A DNA stretch of 64,000 bases from Ptiloglossa arizonensis (taxonomy: Eukaryota > Arthropoda > Insecta > Hymenoptera > Colletidae): assembly GCF_051014685.1 (NCBI RefSeq), contig NW_027479445.1:1-64000 (forward strand), in the 5' to 3' direction. Position 1 is the stretch's first letter, and each line of letters opens with the position of its first letter. Below, piece after piece: positions 25,828 through 39,600 of this stretch. The position numbers and the translations under genes were made by a program. The notes under the pieces were generated by a model that saw only the letters and a program-made list of their open reading frames with translations, was not told where the DNA came from and did not search any database.

Positions 25828-28302
25828 GTTAAGCGTTTAGAGCAGCAGAAGTGCGAAAAATTTGTTGTGTTCTCAACCATTTCTTAGCTTCAAACTCCCA
25901 TATCTCTCGAACGGATTGACCAAACCCAAAAATTCCTATTGCGTCTGAAAGTAGAAACTCGTACGATAACAACTGTATGTGTCTTTTTTCCCTAGGCCAT
26001 TCTGGTTAAGCGTTTGGAGCAGCTGAAATGCCCAAAATTTGTTGCGTTCTCAACCATTTCTTAGCTTCCAACTCTCATATCGCGCGAACGGATTTACCAA
26101 ACCCAAAAATTTCTATTACATCTGAAACTAGAAGCTCGCCCGGTTACAACGGTATGTGTATTTTTCCCTAGGCCATTCTGGTTAAGCGTTTGGAGCAGCA
26201 GAAGTGCGAAAAATTTGTTGTTTCCTCAACCATTTCTTAGCTTCAAACTCCCACATCTCGCGAACGGATTGATCAAACCCAAAAATTCATACTACATCCG
26301 AAAGTAGAAACTCGCCCGATTACAACGGTATGTGTATTTTTTCCCTAGGCCATTCTGGTTAAGAGTTTGGAGCAGCAGAAGTGCGAAAAATTTGTTGCCT
26401 TCTCAAACATTTCTTAGCTTCAAACTCCCATATCTCGCGAACGGATTGACCACACCCAAAAATTCCTGCTGCGTCTGAATGTAGAAACTCGCCCGATTAC
26501 AACGGTATGTGTATTTTTTCCCTAGGCCGTTCTGGTTAAGCGTTTGGGGCAGCAGAAGTGCGAAAAATTTGTTGCGATCTCAACCATTTATTAGCTTCCA
26601 ACTCCCATATCTCGCGAACGGATTGACCAAACCCAAAAATTCCTGCTGCGTCTGAATGTAGAAACTCGCCCGATTACAACGGTATGTGTATTTTCTCCCT
26701 AGGCCATTCTGGTTAAGCGTTTGGAGCAGCAGAAGTGCGAAAAGTTTGTTGCCTTCTCAACCATTTCTTAGCTTCAAACTCCTATATCTCGCGAACGGAT
26801 TGACCAAACCCAAAAATTCCTACTGCGTCTGAATGTAGAAACTCTCCCGATTACAACGGTATGTGTATTTTTCCCTAGGCCACTCTGGTTAAGCGTTTGG
26901 AGCAGCAGAAGTGCGAAAAATTTGTTGTCTTCTCAACCATTTCTTAGCTTCAAACTCCCACATCTCGCGAAGGGATTGATCAAACCCAAAAATTCCTACT
27001 ACATCCGAAAGTAGAAACTCGCCCGAATACAAAGGTATGTGTATTTTCTCCCTAGGCCATTCTGGTTAAGCGTTTGGAGCAGCAGAAGTGCGAAAAATTT
27101 GTTGTCTTCTCAACCATTTCTTAGCTTCAAACTCCCGCATCTCGCGAACGGATTGATCAAACCCAAAAAATTCCTACTACATCCGAAAGTAGAAACTCGC
27201 CCGATTACAAAGGTATGTGTATTTTCTCCCTAGGCCGTTCTGGTTAAGCGTTTGGAGCAGCAGAAGTGCGAAAAATTTATTGTCTTCTCAACCATTTCTT
27301 AGCTTCAAACTCCCATATCTCGCGAACGGATTGACCAAACCCAAAAATTCCTATTGCGTCTGAAAGTAGAAACTCGTACGATAACAACGGTATGTGTCTT
27401 TATTCCCAAGGCCATTCTGCTTAAGCGTTTGGAGCAGCTGAAATGCGCAAAATTTGTTGCCTTCTCAACCATTTCTTAGCTTCCAACTCTCATATCGCGC
27501 GAACGGATTGACCAAACCCAAAAATTTCTATTACATCTGAAAGTAGAAGCTCGCCCGGTTACAACGGTATGTGCATTTTTCCCTAGGCCATTCTGGTTAA
27601 GCGTTTGGAGCAGCAGAAGTGCGAAAAATTTGTTGTTTCCTCAACCACATCTTAGCTTCAAACTCACACATCTCGCGAACGGATTGATCAAACCCAAAAG
27701 TTCCTACTACATCTGAAAGTAGAAGCTCGCCCGGTTACAACGGTATGTGTATTTTTCCCTAGGCCATTCTGGTTAAGCGTTTGGAGCAGCAGAATTGCGA
27801 AAAATTTGTTGTCTTCTCAACCATTTCTTAGCATCAAACTCCCGCATCTCGCGAACGGATTGATCAAACCCAAAAATTCCTACTACATTTGAAAGTAGAA
27901 ACTCGCCCGATTACAAAGGTATGTGTATTTTTTCCCTAGTTCATTCTGGTTAAGCGTTTGGATCAGCAGAAATGCGAAAAATTTGTTGTCTTCTCAACCA
28001 TTTCTTAGCTTCAAACTGCCACATCTCGCGAACGGATTGACCAATCCCAAAAATTCCTACTATATCTGAAAGTAGAAACTCGCCGGATTACACAGGTATG
28101 TGTATTTTTTCACTAGGCTATTCAGGTTAAGCGTTTGGAGCAGGAGAAGTGCGAAAAATTTGTTGCCTTCTCAAGCATTTCTTATCTTCAAACTCCCATA
28201 TCTCGCGAACGGATTAACCAAACCCAAAAATTCCTGCTGCGTCTGAATGTGGAAACTCGCCCGATTACAACGGTATGTGTATTTTCTCCCTAGGCCGTTC
28301 TG
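25828..28302 (+). repeat. 13-mer HOR, copy 2 (14-monomer version)
   Basis: The order is M1, M2, M3, 'caaacatttc', 'ttggggcag', 'aaaagtttg', an extra 'cgaagggattgatc' monomer (26888-27064), 'cccgcatc', 'aaatttattgtc', an M2-like monomer with 'gtgcattttt', 'ttcctcaaccacatc', 'gaattgcg', 'ggatcagcag' and 'ggagcaggag'. The unit is 2,475 bp. The extra monomer is absent from the next two copies. Confidence 0.85.
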
Positions 28303-30599
28303 GTTAAGCGTTTAGAGCAGCAGAAGTGCGAAAAATTTGTTGTGTTCTCAACCATTTCTTAGCTTCAAACTCCCATATCTCGCGAACGGATTGACCAAAC
28401 CCAAAAATTCCTATTGCGTCTGAAAGTAGAAACTCGTACGATAACAACTGTATGTGTCTTTTTTCCCTAGGCCATTCTGGTTAAGCGTTTGGAGCAGCTG
28501 AAATGCCCAAAATTTGTTGCGTTCTCAACCATTTCTTAGCTTCCAACTCTCATATCGCGCGAACGGATTTACCAAACCCAAAAATTTCTATTACATCTGA
28601 AACTAGAAGCTCGCCCGGTTACAACGGTATGTGTATTTTTCCCTAGGCCATTCTGGTTAAGCGTTTGGGGCAGCAGAAGTGCGAAAAATTTGTTGTTTCC
28701 TCAACCATTTCTTAGCTTCAAACTCCCACATCTCGCGAACGGATTGATCAAACCCAAAAATTCATACTACATCCGAAAGTAGAAACTCGCCCGATTACAA
28801 CGGTATGTGTATTTTTTCCCTAGGCCATTCTGGTTAAGAGTTTGGAGCAGCAGAAGTGCGAAAAATTTGTTGCCTTCTCAAACATTTCTTAGCTTCAAAC
28901 TCCCATATCTCGCGAACGGATTGACCACACCCAAAAATTCCTGCTGCGTCTGAATGTAGAAACTCGCCCGATTACAACGGTATGTGTATTTTTTCCCTAG
29001 GCCGTTCTGGTTAAGCGTTTGGGGCAGCAGAAGTGCGAAAAATTTGTTGCGTTCTCAACCATTTATTAGCTTCCAACTCCCATATCTCGCGAACGGATTG
29101 ACCAAACCCAAAAATTCCTGCTGCGTCTGAATGTAGAAACTCGCCCGATTACAACGGTATGTGTATTTTCTCCCTAGGCCATTCTGGTTAAGCGTTTGGA
29201 GCAGCAGAAGTGCGAAAAGTTTGTTGCCTTCTCAACCATTTCTTAGCTTCAAACTCCTATATCTCGCGAACGGATTGACCAAACCCAAAAATTCCTACTG
29301 CGTCTGAATGTAGAAACTCTCCCGATTACAACGGTATGTGTATTTTTCCCTAGGCCACTTTGGTTAAGCGTTTGGAGCAGCAGAAGTGCGAAAAATTTGT
29401 TGTCTTCTCAACCATTTCTTAGCTTCAAACTCCCGCATCTCGCGAACGGATTGATCAAACCCAAAAATTCCTACTACATCCGAAAGTAGAAACTCGCCCG
29501 ATTACAAAGGTATGTGTATTTTCTCCCTAGGCCGTTCTGGTTAAGCGTTTGGAGCAGCAGAATTGCGAAAAATTTATTGTCTTCTCAACCATTTCTTAGC
29601 TTCAAACTCCCATATCTCGCGAACGGATTGACCAAACCCAAAAATTCCTATTGCGTCTGAAAGTAGAAACTCGTACGATAACAACGGTATGTGTCTTTAT
29701 TCCCAAGGCCATTCTGCTTAAGCGTTTGGAGCAGCTGAAATGCGCAAAATTTGTTGCCTTCTCAACCATTTCTTAGCTTCCAACTCTCATATCGCGCGAA
29801 CGGATTGACCAAACCCAAAAATTTCTATTACATCTGAAAGTAGAAGCTCGCCCGGTTACAACGGTATGTGCATTTTTCCCTAGGCCATTCTGGTTAAGCG
29901 TTTGGAGCAGCAGAAGTGCGAAAAATTTGTTGTTTCCTCAACCACATCTTAGCTTCAAACTCACACATCTCGCGAACGGATTGATCAAACCCAAAAGTTC
30001 CTACTACATCTGAAAGTAGAAGCTCGCCCGGTTACAACGGTATGTGTATTTTTCCCTAGGCCATTCTGGTTAAGCGTTTGGAGCAGCAGAATTGCGAAAA
30101 ATTTGTTGTCTTCTCAACCATTTCTTAGCTTCAAACTCCCGCATCTCGCGAACGGATTGATCAAACCCAAAAATTCCTACTACATTTGAAAGTAGAAACT
30201 CGCCCGATTACAAAGGTATGTGTATTTTTTCCCTAGTTCATTCTGGTTAAGCGTTTGGATCAGCAGAAATGCGAAAAATTTGTTGTCTTCTCAACCATTT
30301 CTTAGCTTCAAACTGCCACATCTCGCGAACGGATTGACCAATCCCAAAAATTCCTACTATATCTGAAAGTAGAAACTCGCCCGATTACACAGGTATGTGT
30401 ATTTTTTCACTAGGCTATTCAGGTTAAGCGTTTGGAGCAGGAGAAGTGCGAAAAATTTGTTGCCTTCTCAAGCATTTCTTATCTTCAAACTCCCATATCT
30501 CGCGAACGGATTAACCAAACCCAAAAATTCCTGCTGCGTCTGAATGTGGAAACTCGCCCGATTACAACGGTATGTGTATTTTCTCCCTAGGCCGTTCTG
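28303..30599 (+). repeat. 13-monomer HOR, copy 3
   Basis: The unit is 2,297 bp, with the same order as copy 2 minus the 'cgaagggattgatc' monomer. By eye it differs from copy 4 at only about ten positions, for example 'ccctagg' against 'cccaagg' near 28468, 'ttggggcag' against 'ttggagcag' near 28668 and 'ccactttgg' against 'ccactctgg' near 29355. Such closeness implies a recent duplication. Confidence 0.88.
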
Positions 30600-32896
30600 G
30601 TTAAGCGTTTAGAGCAGCAGAAGTGCGAAAAATTTGTTGTGTTCTCAACCATTTCTTAGCTTCAAACTCCCATATCTCGCGAACGGATTGACCAAACCCA
30701 AAAATTCCTATTGCGTCTGAAAGTAGAAACTCGTACGATAACAACTGTATGTGTCTTTTTTCCCAAGGCCATTCTGGTTAAGCGTTTGGAGCAGCTGAAA
30801 TGCCCAAAATTTGTTGCGTTCTCAACCATTTCTTAGCTTCCAACTCTCATATCGCGCGAACGGATTTACCAAACCCAAAAATTTCTATTACATCTGAAAG
30901 TAGAAGCTCGCCCGGTTACAACGGTATGTGTATTTTTCCCTAGGCCATTCTGGTTAAGCGTTTGGAGCAGCAGAAGTGCGAAAAATTTGTTGTTTCCTCA
31001 ACCATTTCTTAGCTTCAAACTCCCACATCTCGCGAACGGATTGATCAAACCCAAAAATTCATACTACATCCGAAAGTAGAAACTCGCCCGATTACAACGG
31101 TATGTGTATTTTTTCCCTAGGCCATTCTGGTTAAGAGTTTGGAGCAGCAGAAGTGCGAAAAATTTGTTGCCTTCTCAAACATTTCTTAGCTTCAAACTCC
31201 CATATCTCGCGAACGGATTGACCACACCCAAAAATTCCTGCTGCGTCTGAATGTAGAAACTCGCCCGATTACAACGGTATGTGTATTTTTTCCCTAGGCC
31301 GTTCTGGTTAAGCGTTTGGGGCAGCAGAAGTGCGAAAAATTTGTTGCGTTCTCAACCATTTATTAGCTTCCAACTCCCATATCTCGCGAACGGATTGACC
31401 AAACCCAAAAATTCCTGCTGCGTCTGAATGTAGAAACTCGCCCGATTACAACGGTATGTGTATTTTCTCCCTAGGCCATTCTGGTTAAGCGTTTGGAGCA
31501 GCAGAAGTGCGAAAAGTTTCATGCCTTCTCAACCATTTCTTAGCTTCAAACTCCTATATCTCGCGAACGGATTGACCAAACCCAAAAATTCCTACTGCGT
31601 CTGAATGTAGAAACTCTCCCGATTACAACGGTATGTGTATTTTTCCCTAGGCCACTCTGGTTAAGCGTTTGGAGCAGCAGAAGTGCGAAAAATTTGTTGT
31701 CTTCTCAACCATTTCTTAGCTTCAAACTCCCGCATCTCGCGAACGGATTGATCAAACCCAAAAATTCCTACTACATCCGAAAGTAGAAACTCGCCCGATT
31801 ACAAAGGTATGTGTATTTTCTCCCTAGGCCGTTCTGGTTAAGCGTTTGGAGCAGCAGAAGTGCGAAAAATTTATTGTCTTCTCAACCATTTCTTAGCTTC
31901 AAACTCCCATATCTCGCGAACGGATTGACCAAACCCAAAAATTCCTATTGCGTCTGAAAGTAGAAACTCGTACGATAACAACGGTATGTGTCTTTATTCC
32001 CAAGGCCATTCTGCTTAAGCGTTTGGAGCAGCTGAAATGCGCAAAATTTGTTGCCTTCTCAACCATTTCTTAGCTTCCAACTCTCATATCTCGCGAACGG
32101 ATTGACCAAACCCAAAAATTTCTATTACATCTGAAAGTAGAAGCTCGCCCGGTTACAACGGTATGTGCATTTTTCCCTAGGCCATTCTGGTTAAGCGTTT
32201 GGAGCAGCAGAAGTGCGAAAAATTTGTTGTTTCCTCAACCACATCTTAGCTTCAAACTCACACATCTCGCGAACGGATTGATCAAACCCAAAAGTTCCTA
32301 CTACATCTGAAAGTAGAAGCTCGCCCGGTTACAACGGTATGTGTATTTTTCCCTAGGCCATTCTGGTTAAGCGTTTGGAGCAGCAGAATTGCGAAAAATT
32401 TGTTGTCTTCTCAACCATTTCTTAGCTTCAAACTCCCGCATCTCGCGAACGGATTGATCAAACCCAAAAATTCCTACTACATTTGAAAGTAGAAACTCGC
32501 CCGATTACAAAGGTATGTGTATTTTTTCCCTAGTTCATTCTGGTTAAGCGTTTGGATCAGCAGAAATGCGAAAAATTTGTTGTCTTCTCAACCATTTCTT
32601 AGCTTCAAACTGCCACATCTCGCGAACGGATTGACCAATCCCAAAAATTCCTACTATATCTGAAAGTAGAAACTCGCCCGATTACACAGGTATGTGTATT
32701 TTTTCACTAGGCTATTCAGGTTAAGCGTTTGGAGCAGGAGAAGTGCGAAAAATTTGTTGCCTTCTCAAGCATTTCTTATCTTCAAACTCCCATATCTCGC
32801 GAACGGATTAACCAAACCCAAAAATTCCTGCTGCGTCTGAATGTGGAAACTCGCCCGATTACAACGGTATGTGTATTTTCTCCCTAGGCCGTTCTG
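30600..32896 (+). repeat. 13-monomer HOR, copy 4
   Basis: The unit is 2,297 bp and nearly identical to copy 3. Private differences include 'gtttcatgcc' near 31518 instead of 'gtttgttgcc', and 'atatctcgcg' near 32088 where the other copies have 'atatcgcgcg'. Confidence 0.88.
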
Positions 32897-33249
32897 GTTA
32901 AGCGTTTAGAGCAGCAGAAGTGCGAAAAATTTGTTGTGTTCTCAACCATTTCTTAGCTTCAAACTCCCATATCTCGCGAACGGATTGACCAAACCCAAAA
33001 ATTCCTATTGCGTCTGAAAGTAGAAACTCGTACGATAACAACTGTATGTGTCTTTTTTCCCAAGGCCATTCTGGTTAAGCGTTTGGAGCAGCTGAAATGC
33101 CCAAAATTTGTTGCGTTCTCAACCATTTCTTAGCTTCCAACTCTCATATCGCGCGAACGGATTTACCAAACCCAAAAATTTCTATTACATCTGAAAGTAG
33201 AAGCTCGCCCGGTTACAACGGTATGTGTATTTTTCCCTAGGCCATTCTG
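32897..33249 (+). repeat. Start of a 13-mer HOR copy 5 (truncated)
   Basis: Two monomers, M1 and M2, follow the 13-mer order. The third monomer (33250) begins as M3 but changes type partway, ending this HOR domain. Confidence 0.8.
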
Positions 33250-33602
33250 GTTAAGCGTTTGGAGCAGCAGAAGTGCGAAAAATTTGTTGTTTCCTCAACC
33301 ATTTCTTAGCTTCAAACTCCCACATCTCGCGAACGGATTGATCAAACCCAAAAATTCATACTACATCTGAAAGTAGAAGCTCGCCCGGTTACAACGGTAT
33401 GTGTATTTTTCCCTAGGCCATTCTGGTTAAGCGTTTGGAGCAGCAGAATTGCGAAAAATTTGTTGTCTTCTCAACCATTTCTTAGCTTCAAACACCCGCA
33501 TCTCGCGAACGGATTGATCAAACCCAAAAATTCCTACTATATCTGAAAGTAGATACTCGCCCGATTACAACGGTATGTGTATTTTTTCCCTAGGCCACTC
33601 TG
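33250..33602 (+). repeat. Two hybrid monomers at the 13-mer / 41-mer boundary
   Basis: The first (33250-33425, 176 bp) has an M3 head up to 'catactacat' and then the M6/M8-type tail with 'gaagctcgcccggttac' and five T. The second (33426-33602) has the 'gaattgcg' and 'cccgcatc' head of the 13-mer domain. It then switches to 'actatatctgaaagtagata' and the tail 'ccactctg', typical of the 41-mer domain. Two exchanges in adjacent monomers mark the boundary. Confidence 0.75.
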
Positions 33603-36600
33603 GTTAAGCATTTGTAGCAGCAGAAATGCGAAAAATTTGTTGCCTTCTCAAGCATTTCTTAGCTTCAAACTCCCATATCTCGCAAACGGATTAACCAAAC
33701 CCAAAAATTCCTGCTGCGTCTGAATGTGGAAACTCGCCAGATTTCAGCGGTATGTGTATTTTCTCCCTAGGCCGTTCTGGTTAAGCGGTTGGAGCAGCAG
33801 AAGTGCGAAAAATTTGTTGTCTTCTCAACCATTTCTTAGCTTCAAACTCCCACATCTCGGGAACGGATTGACCAAACCCAAAAATTCCTATTGCGTCTGA
33901 AAGTAGAAACTCATACGATAACAACGGTATGTGTATTTTTTCCCAAGGCCATTCTGGTTAAGCGTTTGGAGCAGCTGAAATGCGCAAAATTTGTTGCCTT
34001 CTCAACCATTTCTTAGCTTCCAACTCCCATATCTCGCGAACGGATTGACCAAACCCATAAATTCCTATTGCGTCTGAATGTAGAAACTCGCCCGATTACA
34101 ACGGTATGTGTATTTTTTCCCTAGGCCAATCTGGTTAAGCGTTTGTAGCAGCAGAAGTGCGAAAAATTTGTTGCCTTCTCAAGCATTTCTTAGCTTCAAA
34201 CTCCCATATCTCGCGAACGGATTGACCAAACCCAAAAATTCCTATTGCGTCTGAAAGTAGAAACTCATTCGATAACAACGGTATGTGTATTTTTTCCCAA
34301 GGCCATTCTGGTTAAGCGTTTGGAGCAGCTGAAATGCGCAAAATTTGTTGCCTTCTCAACCATTTCTTAGCTCCCAACTCCCATATCTCGCGAACTGATT
34401 GACCAAACCCAAAAATTCCTACTGCGTCTGAATGTAGAAACTCCCCCGATTACAACGGTATGTGTATTTTTTCCCTAGGCCGTTCTGGTTAAGCGTTTGG
34501 GGCAGAAGAAGTACGAAAAATTTGTTGCGTTCTCAACCATTTATTAGCTTCCAACTCCCATATCTCGCAAACGGATTGACCAAACCCAAAAATTCCTATT
34601 GCGTCTGAAAGTAGAAACTCATTCGATAACAACGGTATGTGTATTTTTTCCCAATGCCATTCTGGTTAAGCGTTTGGAGCAGCTGAAATGCGCAAAATTT
34701 GTTGCCTTCTCAACCATTTCTTAGCTCCCAACTCCCATATCTCGCGAACTGATTGACCAAACCCAAAAATTCCTACTGCGTCTGAATGTAGAAACTGCCC
34801 CGATTACAAAGGTATGTGTATTTTTTCCCTACTCCATTCTGGTTAAGCGTTTGGATCAGCAGAAATGCGAAAAATTTGTTGTCTTCTCAACCATTTCTTA
34901 GCTTCAAACTGCCACATCTCGCGAACGGATTGACCAATCCCAAAAATTCCTACTATATCTGAAAGTAGATACTCGCCCGATTACAACAGTATGTGTATTT
35001 TTTCCCTAGGCCACTCTGGTTAAGCATTTGTAGCAGCAGAAGTGCGAAAAATTTGTTGCCTTCTCAAGCATTTCTTAGCTTCAAACTCCCATATCTCGCA
35101 AACGGATTAACCAAACCCAAAAATTCCTGCTACGTCTGAATGTGGAAACTCGCCAGATTACAACGGTATGTGTATTTTCTCCCTAGGCCGTTCTGGTTAA
35201 GCGTTTGGATCAGCAGAAATGCGAAAAATTTGTTGTCTTCTCAACCATTTCTTAGCTTCAAACTCCCACATCTCGCGAACGGATTGACCAAACCCAAAAA
35301 TTCCTATTGCGTCTGAAAGTAGAAACTCATACGATAACAACGGTATGTGTATTTTTTCCCAAGGCCTTTCTGGTTAAGCGTTTGGAGCAGCTGAAATGCG
35401 CAAAATTTGTTGCCTTCTCAACCATTTCTTAGCTTCCAACTCCCATATCTCGCGAACGGATTGACCAAACCCAAAAATTCCTATTGCGTCTGAATGTAGA
35501 AACTCGCCCGATTACAACGGTATGTGTATGTTTTCCCTAGGCCATTCTGGTTAAGCGTTTGTAGCAGCAGAAGTGCGAAAAATTTGTTGCTTTCTCAAGC
35601 ATTTCTTAGCTTCAAACTCCCATATCTCGCGAACGGATTGACCAAACCCAAAAATTCCTATTGCGTCTGAAAGTAGAAACTCATTCGATAACAACGGTAT
35701 GTGTATTTTTTCCCAAGGCCATTCTGGTTAAGCGTTTGGAGCAGCTGAAATGCGCAAAATTTGTTGCCTTCTCAACCATTTCTTAGCTCCCAACTCCCAT
35801 ATCTCGCGAACTGATTGACCAAACCCAAAAATTCCTACTGCGTCTGAATGTAGAAACTCCCCCGATTACAACGGTATGTGTATTTTTTCCCTAGGCCATT
35901 CTGGTTAAGAGTTTGGAGCAGCAGAAGTGCGAAAAATTTGTTGCCTTCTCAAACATTTCTTAGCTTCAAACTCCCATATCTCGCGAACGGATTGACCACA
36001 CCCAAAAATTCCTGCTGCGTCTGAATGTAGAAACTCGCCCGATTACAACGGTATGTGTATTTTTTCCCTAGGCCGTTCTGGTTAAGCGTTTGTGGCAGCA
36101 GAAGTGCGAAAAATTTGTTGCGTTCTCAACCATTTATTAGCTTCCAACTCCAATATCTCACGAACGGATTGACCAAACCCAAAAATTCCTGGTGCGTCTG
36201 AATGTAGAAACTCGCCCGATTACAACGGTATGTGTATTTTCTCCCTAGGCCATTCTGGTTAAGCGTTTGGAGCAGCAGAAGTGCGAAATGTTTGTTGCCT
36301 TCTCAACCATTTCTTAGCTTCAAACTCCTATATCTCGCGAACGGATTGACCAAACCCAAAAATTCCTGCTGCGTCTGAATGTAGAAAGACGCCCGATTAC
36401 AACGGTATGTGTATTTTTCCTTAGGCCACTCTGGTTAAGCGTTTGGAGCAGCAGAAGTGCGAAAAATTTGTTGTCTTCTAAACCATTTCTTAGCTTCAAA
36501 CTCCCACATCTCGCGAACGGATTGATCAAACCCAAAAATTCCTACTACATCTGAAAGTAGAAACTCGCCCGATTACAAAGGTATGTGTATTTCTTCCCTA

Positions 36601-39600
36601 GTCCATTCTGGTTAAGCGTTTGGATCAGCAGAAATGCGAAAAATTTGTTGTCTTCTCAACCATTTCTTAGCTTCAAACTGCCACATCTCGCGAACGGATT
36701 GACCAATCCCAAAAATTCCTACTATATCTGAAAGTAGAAACTCGCCCGACTACACAGGTATGTGTATTTTATCACTAGGCTATTCAGGTTAAGCGTTTGG
36801 AGCAGCAGAAGTGCGAAAAATTTGTTGCCTTCTCAAGCATTTCTTAGCTTCAAACTCCCATATCTCGCGAACGGATTAACCAAACCCAAAAATTCCTGCT
36901 GCGTCTGAATGTGGAAACTCGCCCGATTACAACGGTATGTGTATTTTCTCCCTAGGCCGTTCTGGTTAAGCGTTTAGAGCAGCAGAAGTGCGAAAAATTT
37001 GTTGTGTTCTCAACCATTTCTTAGCTTCAAACTCCCATATCTCGCGAACGGATTGACCAAACCCAAAAATTCCTATTGCGTCTGAAAGTAGAAACTCGTA
37101 CGATAACAACGGTATGTGTATTTTTTCCCAAGGCCATTCTGGTTAAGCGTTTGGAGCAGCAGAAGTGCGAAAAATTTGCTGTTTCCTCAACCACATCTTA
37201 GCTTCTAACTCACACATCTCGCGAACGGATTGATCAAACCGAAAAGTTCCTACTACATCTGAAAGTAGAAGCTCGCCCGGTTACAACGGTATGTGTATTT
37301 TTCCCTAGGCCATTCTGGTTAAGCGTTTGGAGCAGCAGAAGTGCGAAAAATTTGTTGTTTCCTCAACCACATCTTAGCTTCAAACTCACACATCTCGCGA
37401 ACGGATTGATCAAACCCAAAAGTTCCTACTACATCTGAAAGTAGAAGCTCGCCCGGTTACAACGGTATGTGTATTTTTCCCTAGGCCATTCTGGTTAAGC
37501 GTTTGGAGCAGCAGAAGTGCGAAAAATTTGTTGTCTCCTCAACCATTTCTTAGCTTCAAACTCCCACATCTCGCGAACGGATTGATCAAACCCAAAAATT
37601 CCTACTACATCTGAAAGTAGAAACTCGCCCTATTACAAAGGTATGTGTATTTTTTCCCTAGTCCATTCTGGTTAAGCGTTTGGAGCAGCAGAAGTGCGAA
37701 AAATTTGTTGTTTCCTCAACCACATCTTAGCTTCAAACTCACACATCTCACGAACGGATTGATCAAACCCAAAAGTTCCTACTACATCTGAAAGTAGAAG
37801 CTCGCCCGGTTACAAGGGTATGTGTATTTTTCCCTAGGCCATTCTGGTTAAGCGTTTGGAGCAGCAGAAGTGCGAAAAATTTGTTGTCTTCTCAACCATT
37901 TCTTAGCTTCAAACTCCCACATCTCGCGAACGGATTGATCAAACCCAAAAATTCCTACTACATCTGAAAGTAGAAACTCGCCCGATTACAAAGGTATGTG
38001 TATTTTTTCCCTAGTCCATTCTGGTTAAGCCTTTGGATCAGCAGAAATGCGAAAAATTTGTTGTCTTCTCAACCATTTCCTAGCTTCAAACTGCCACATC
38101 TCGCGAACGGATTGACCAATCCCAAAAATTCCTACTATATCTGAAAGTAGAAACTCGCCCGATTACACAGGTATGTGTATTTTTTCACTAGGCTATTCAG
38201 GTTAAGCGTTTGGAGCAGCAGAAGTGCGAAAAATTTGTTGACTTCTCAAGCATTTCTTATCTTCAAACTCCCATATCTCGCGAACGGATTAACCAAACCC
38301 AAAAATTCCTGCTGCATCTGAATGTGGAAACTCGCCCGATTACAACGGTGTGTATATTTTCTCCCTAGGCCGTTCTGGTTAAGCGTTTGGAGCAGCAGAA
38401 GTGCGAAAAATTTGTTGTCTTCTCAACCATTTCTTAGCTTCAAACTCCCATATCTCGCGAACGGATTGACCAAACCCAAAAATTCCTATTGCGTCTGAAA
38501 GTAGGAACTCATACGATAACAACGGTATGTGTATTTTTTCCCAAGGCCATTCTGGTTAAGCGTTTGGAGAAGCTGAAATGCGCAAAATTTGTTGCCTTCT
38601 CAACCATTTCTTAGCTTCCAACTCCCATATCTCGCGAACGGATTGACCAAACCCAAAAATTCCTATTGCGTCTGAATGCAGAAACTCGCCCGATTACAAC
38701 GGTATGTGTATTTTTTCCCTAGGACATTCTAGTTAAGCGTTTGTAGCAGCAGAAGTGCGAAAAATTTGTTGCCTTCTCAAGCATTTCTTAGCTTCAAACT
38801 CCCATATCTCGCGAACGGATTGACCAAACTCAAAAATTCCTATTGCGTCTGAAAGTGGAAACTCATTCGATAACAACGGTATGTGTATTTTTTCCCTAGG
38901 CCATTCTGGTTAAGAGTTTGGAGCAGCTGAAATGCGCAAAATTTGTTGCCTTCTCAACCATTTCTTAGCTTCCAACTCCCATATCTCGCGAACGGATTGA
39001 CCAAACCCAAAAATTCCTATTGCGTCTGAATGCAGAAACTCGCCCGATTACAACGGTATGTGTATTTTTTCCCTAGGCCATTCTGGTTAAGCGTTTGTAG
39101 CAGCAGAAGTGCGAAAAATTTGTTGCCTTCTCAAGCATTTCTTAGCTTCAAACTCCCATATCTCGCGAACGGATTGACCAAACCCAAAAATTCCTATTGC
39201 GTCTGAAAGTAAAAACTCATTCGATAACAACGGTATGTGTATTTTTTCCCAAGGTCATTCTGGTTAAGCGTTTGGAGCAGCTGAAATGCGCAAAATTTGT
39301 TGCCTTCTCAACCATTTCTTAGCTCCCAACTCCCATATCTCGCGAACTGATTGACCAAACCCAAAAATTCCTACTGGGTCTGAATGTAGAAACTCCCCCG
39401 ATTACAACGGTATGTGTATTTTTTCCCTAGGCCATTCTGGTTAAGAGTTTGGAGCACCAGAAGTGCGAAAAATTTGTTGCCTTCTCAAACATTTCTTAGC
39501 TTCAAACTCCCGCATCTCGCGAACGGATTGATCAAACCCAAAAAATTCCTACTACGTCTGAAAGTAGAAACTCGCCCGATTACAAAGGTATGTGTATTTC

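Noticed and set aside
36320..36535. Minus-strand open frames (2830-3024, 36320-36535, 46739-46924)
   Set aside because: These are antisense readings of the same satellite, each created by a private substitution that removes a stop. No coding evidence.
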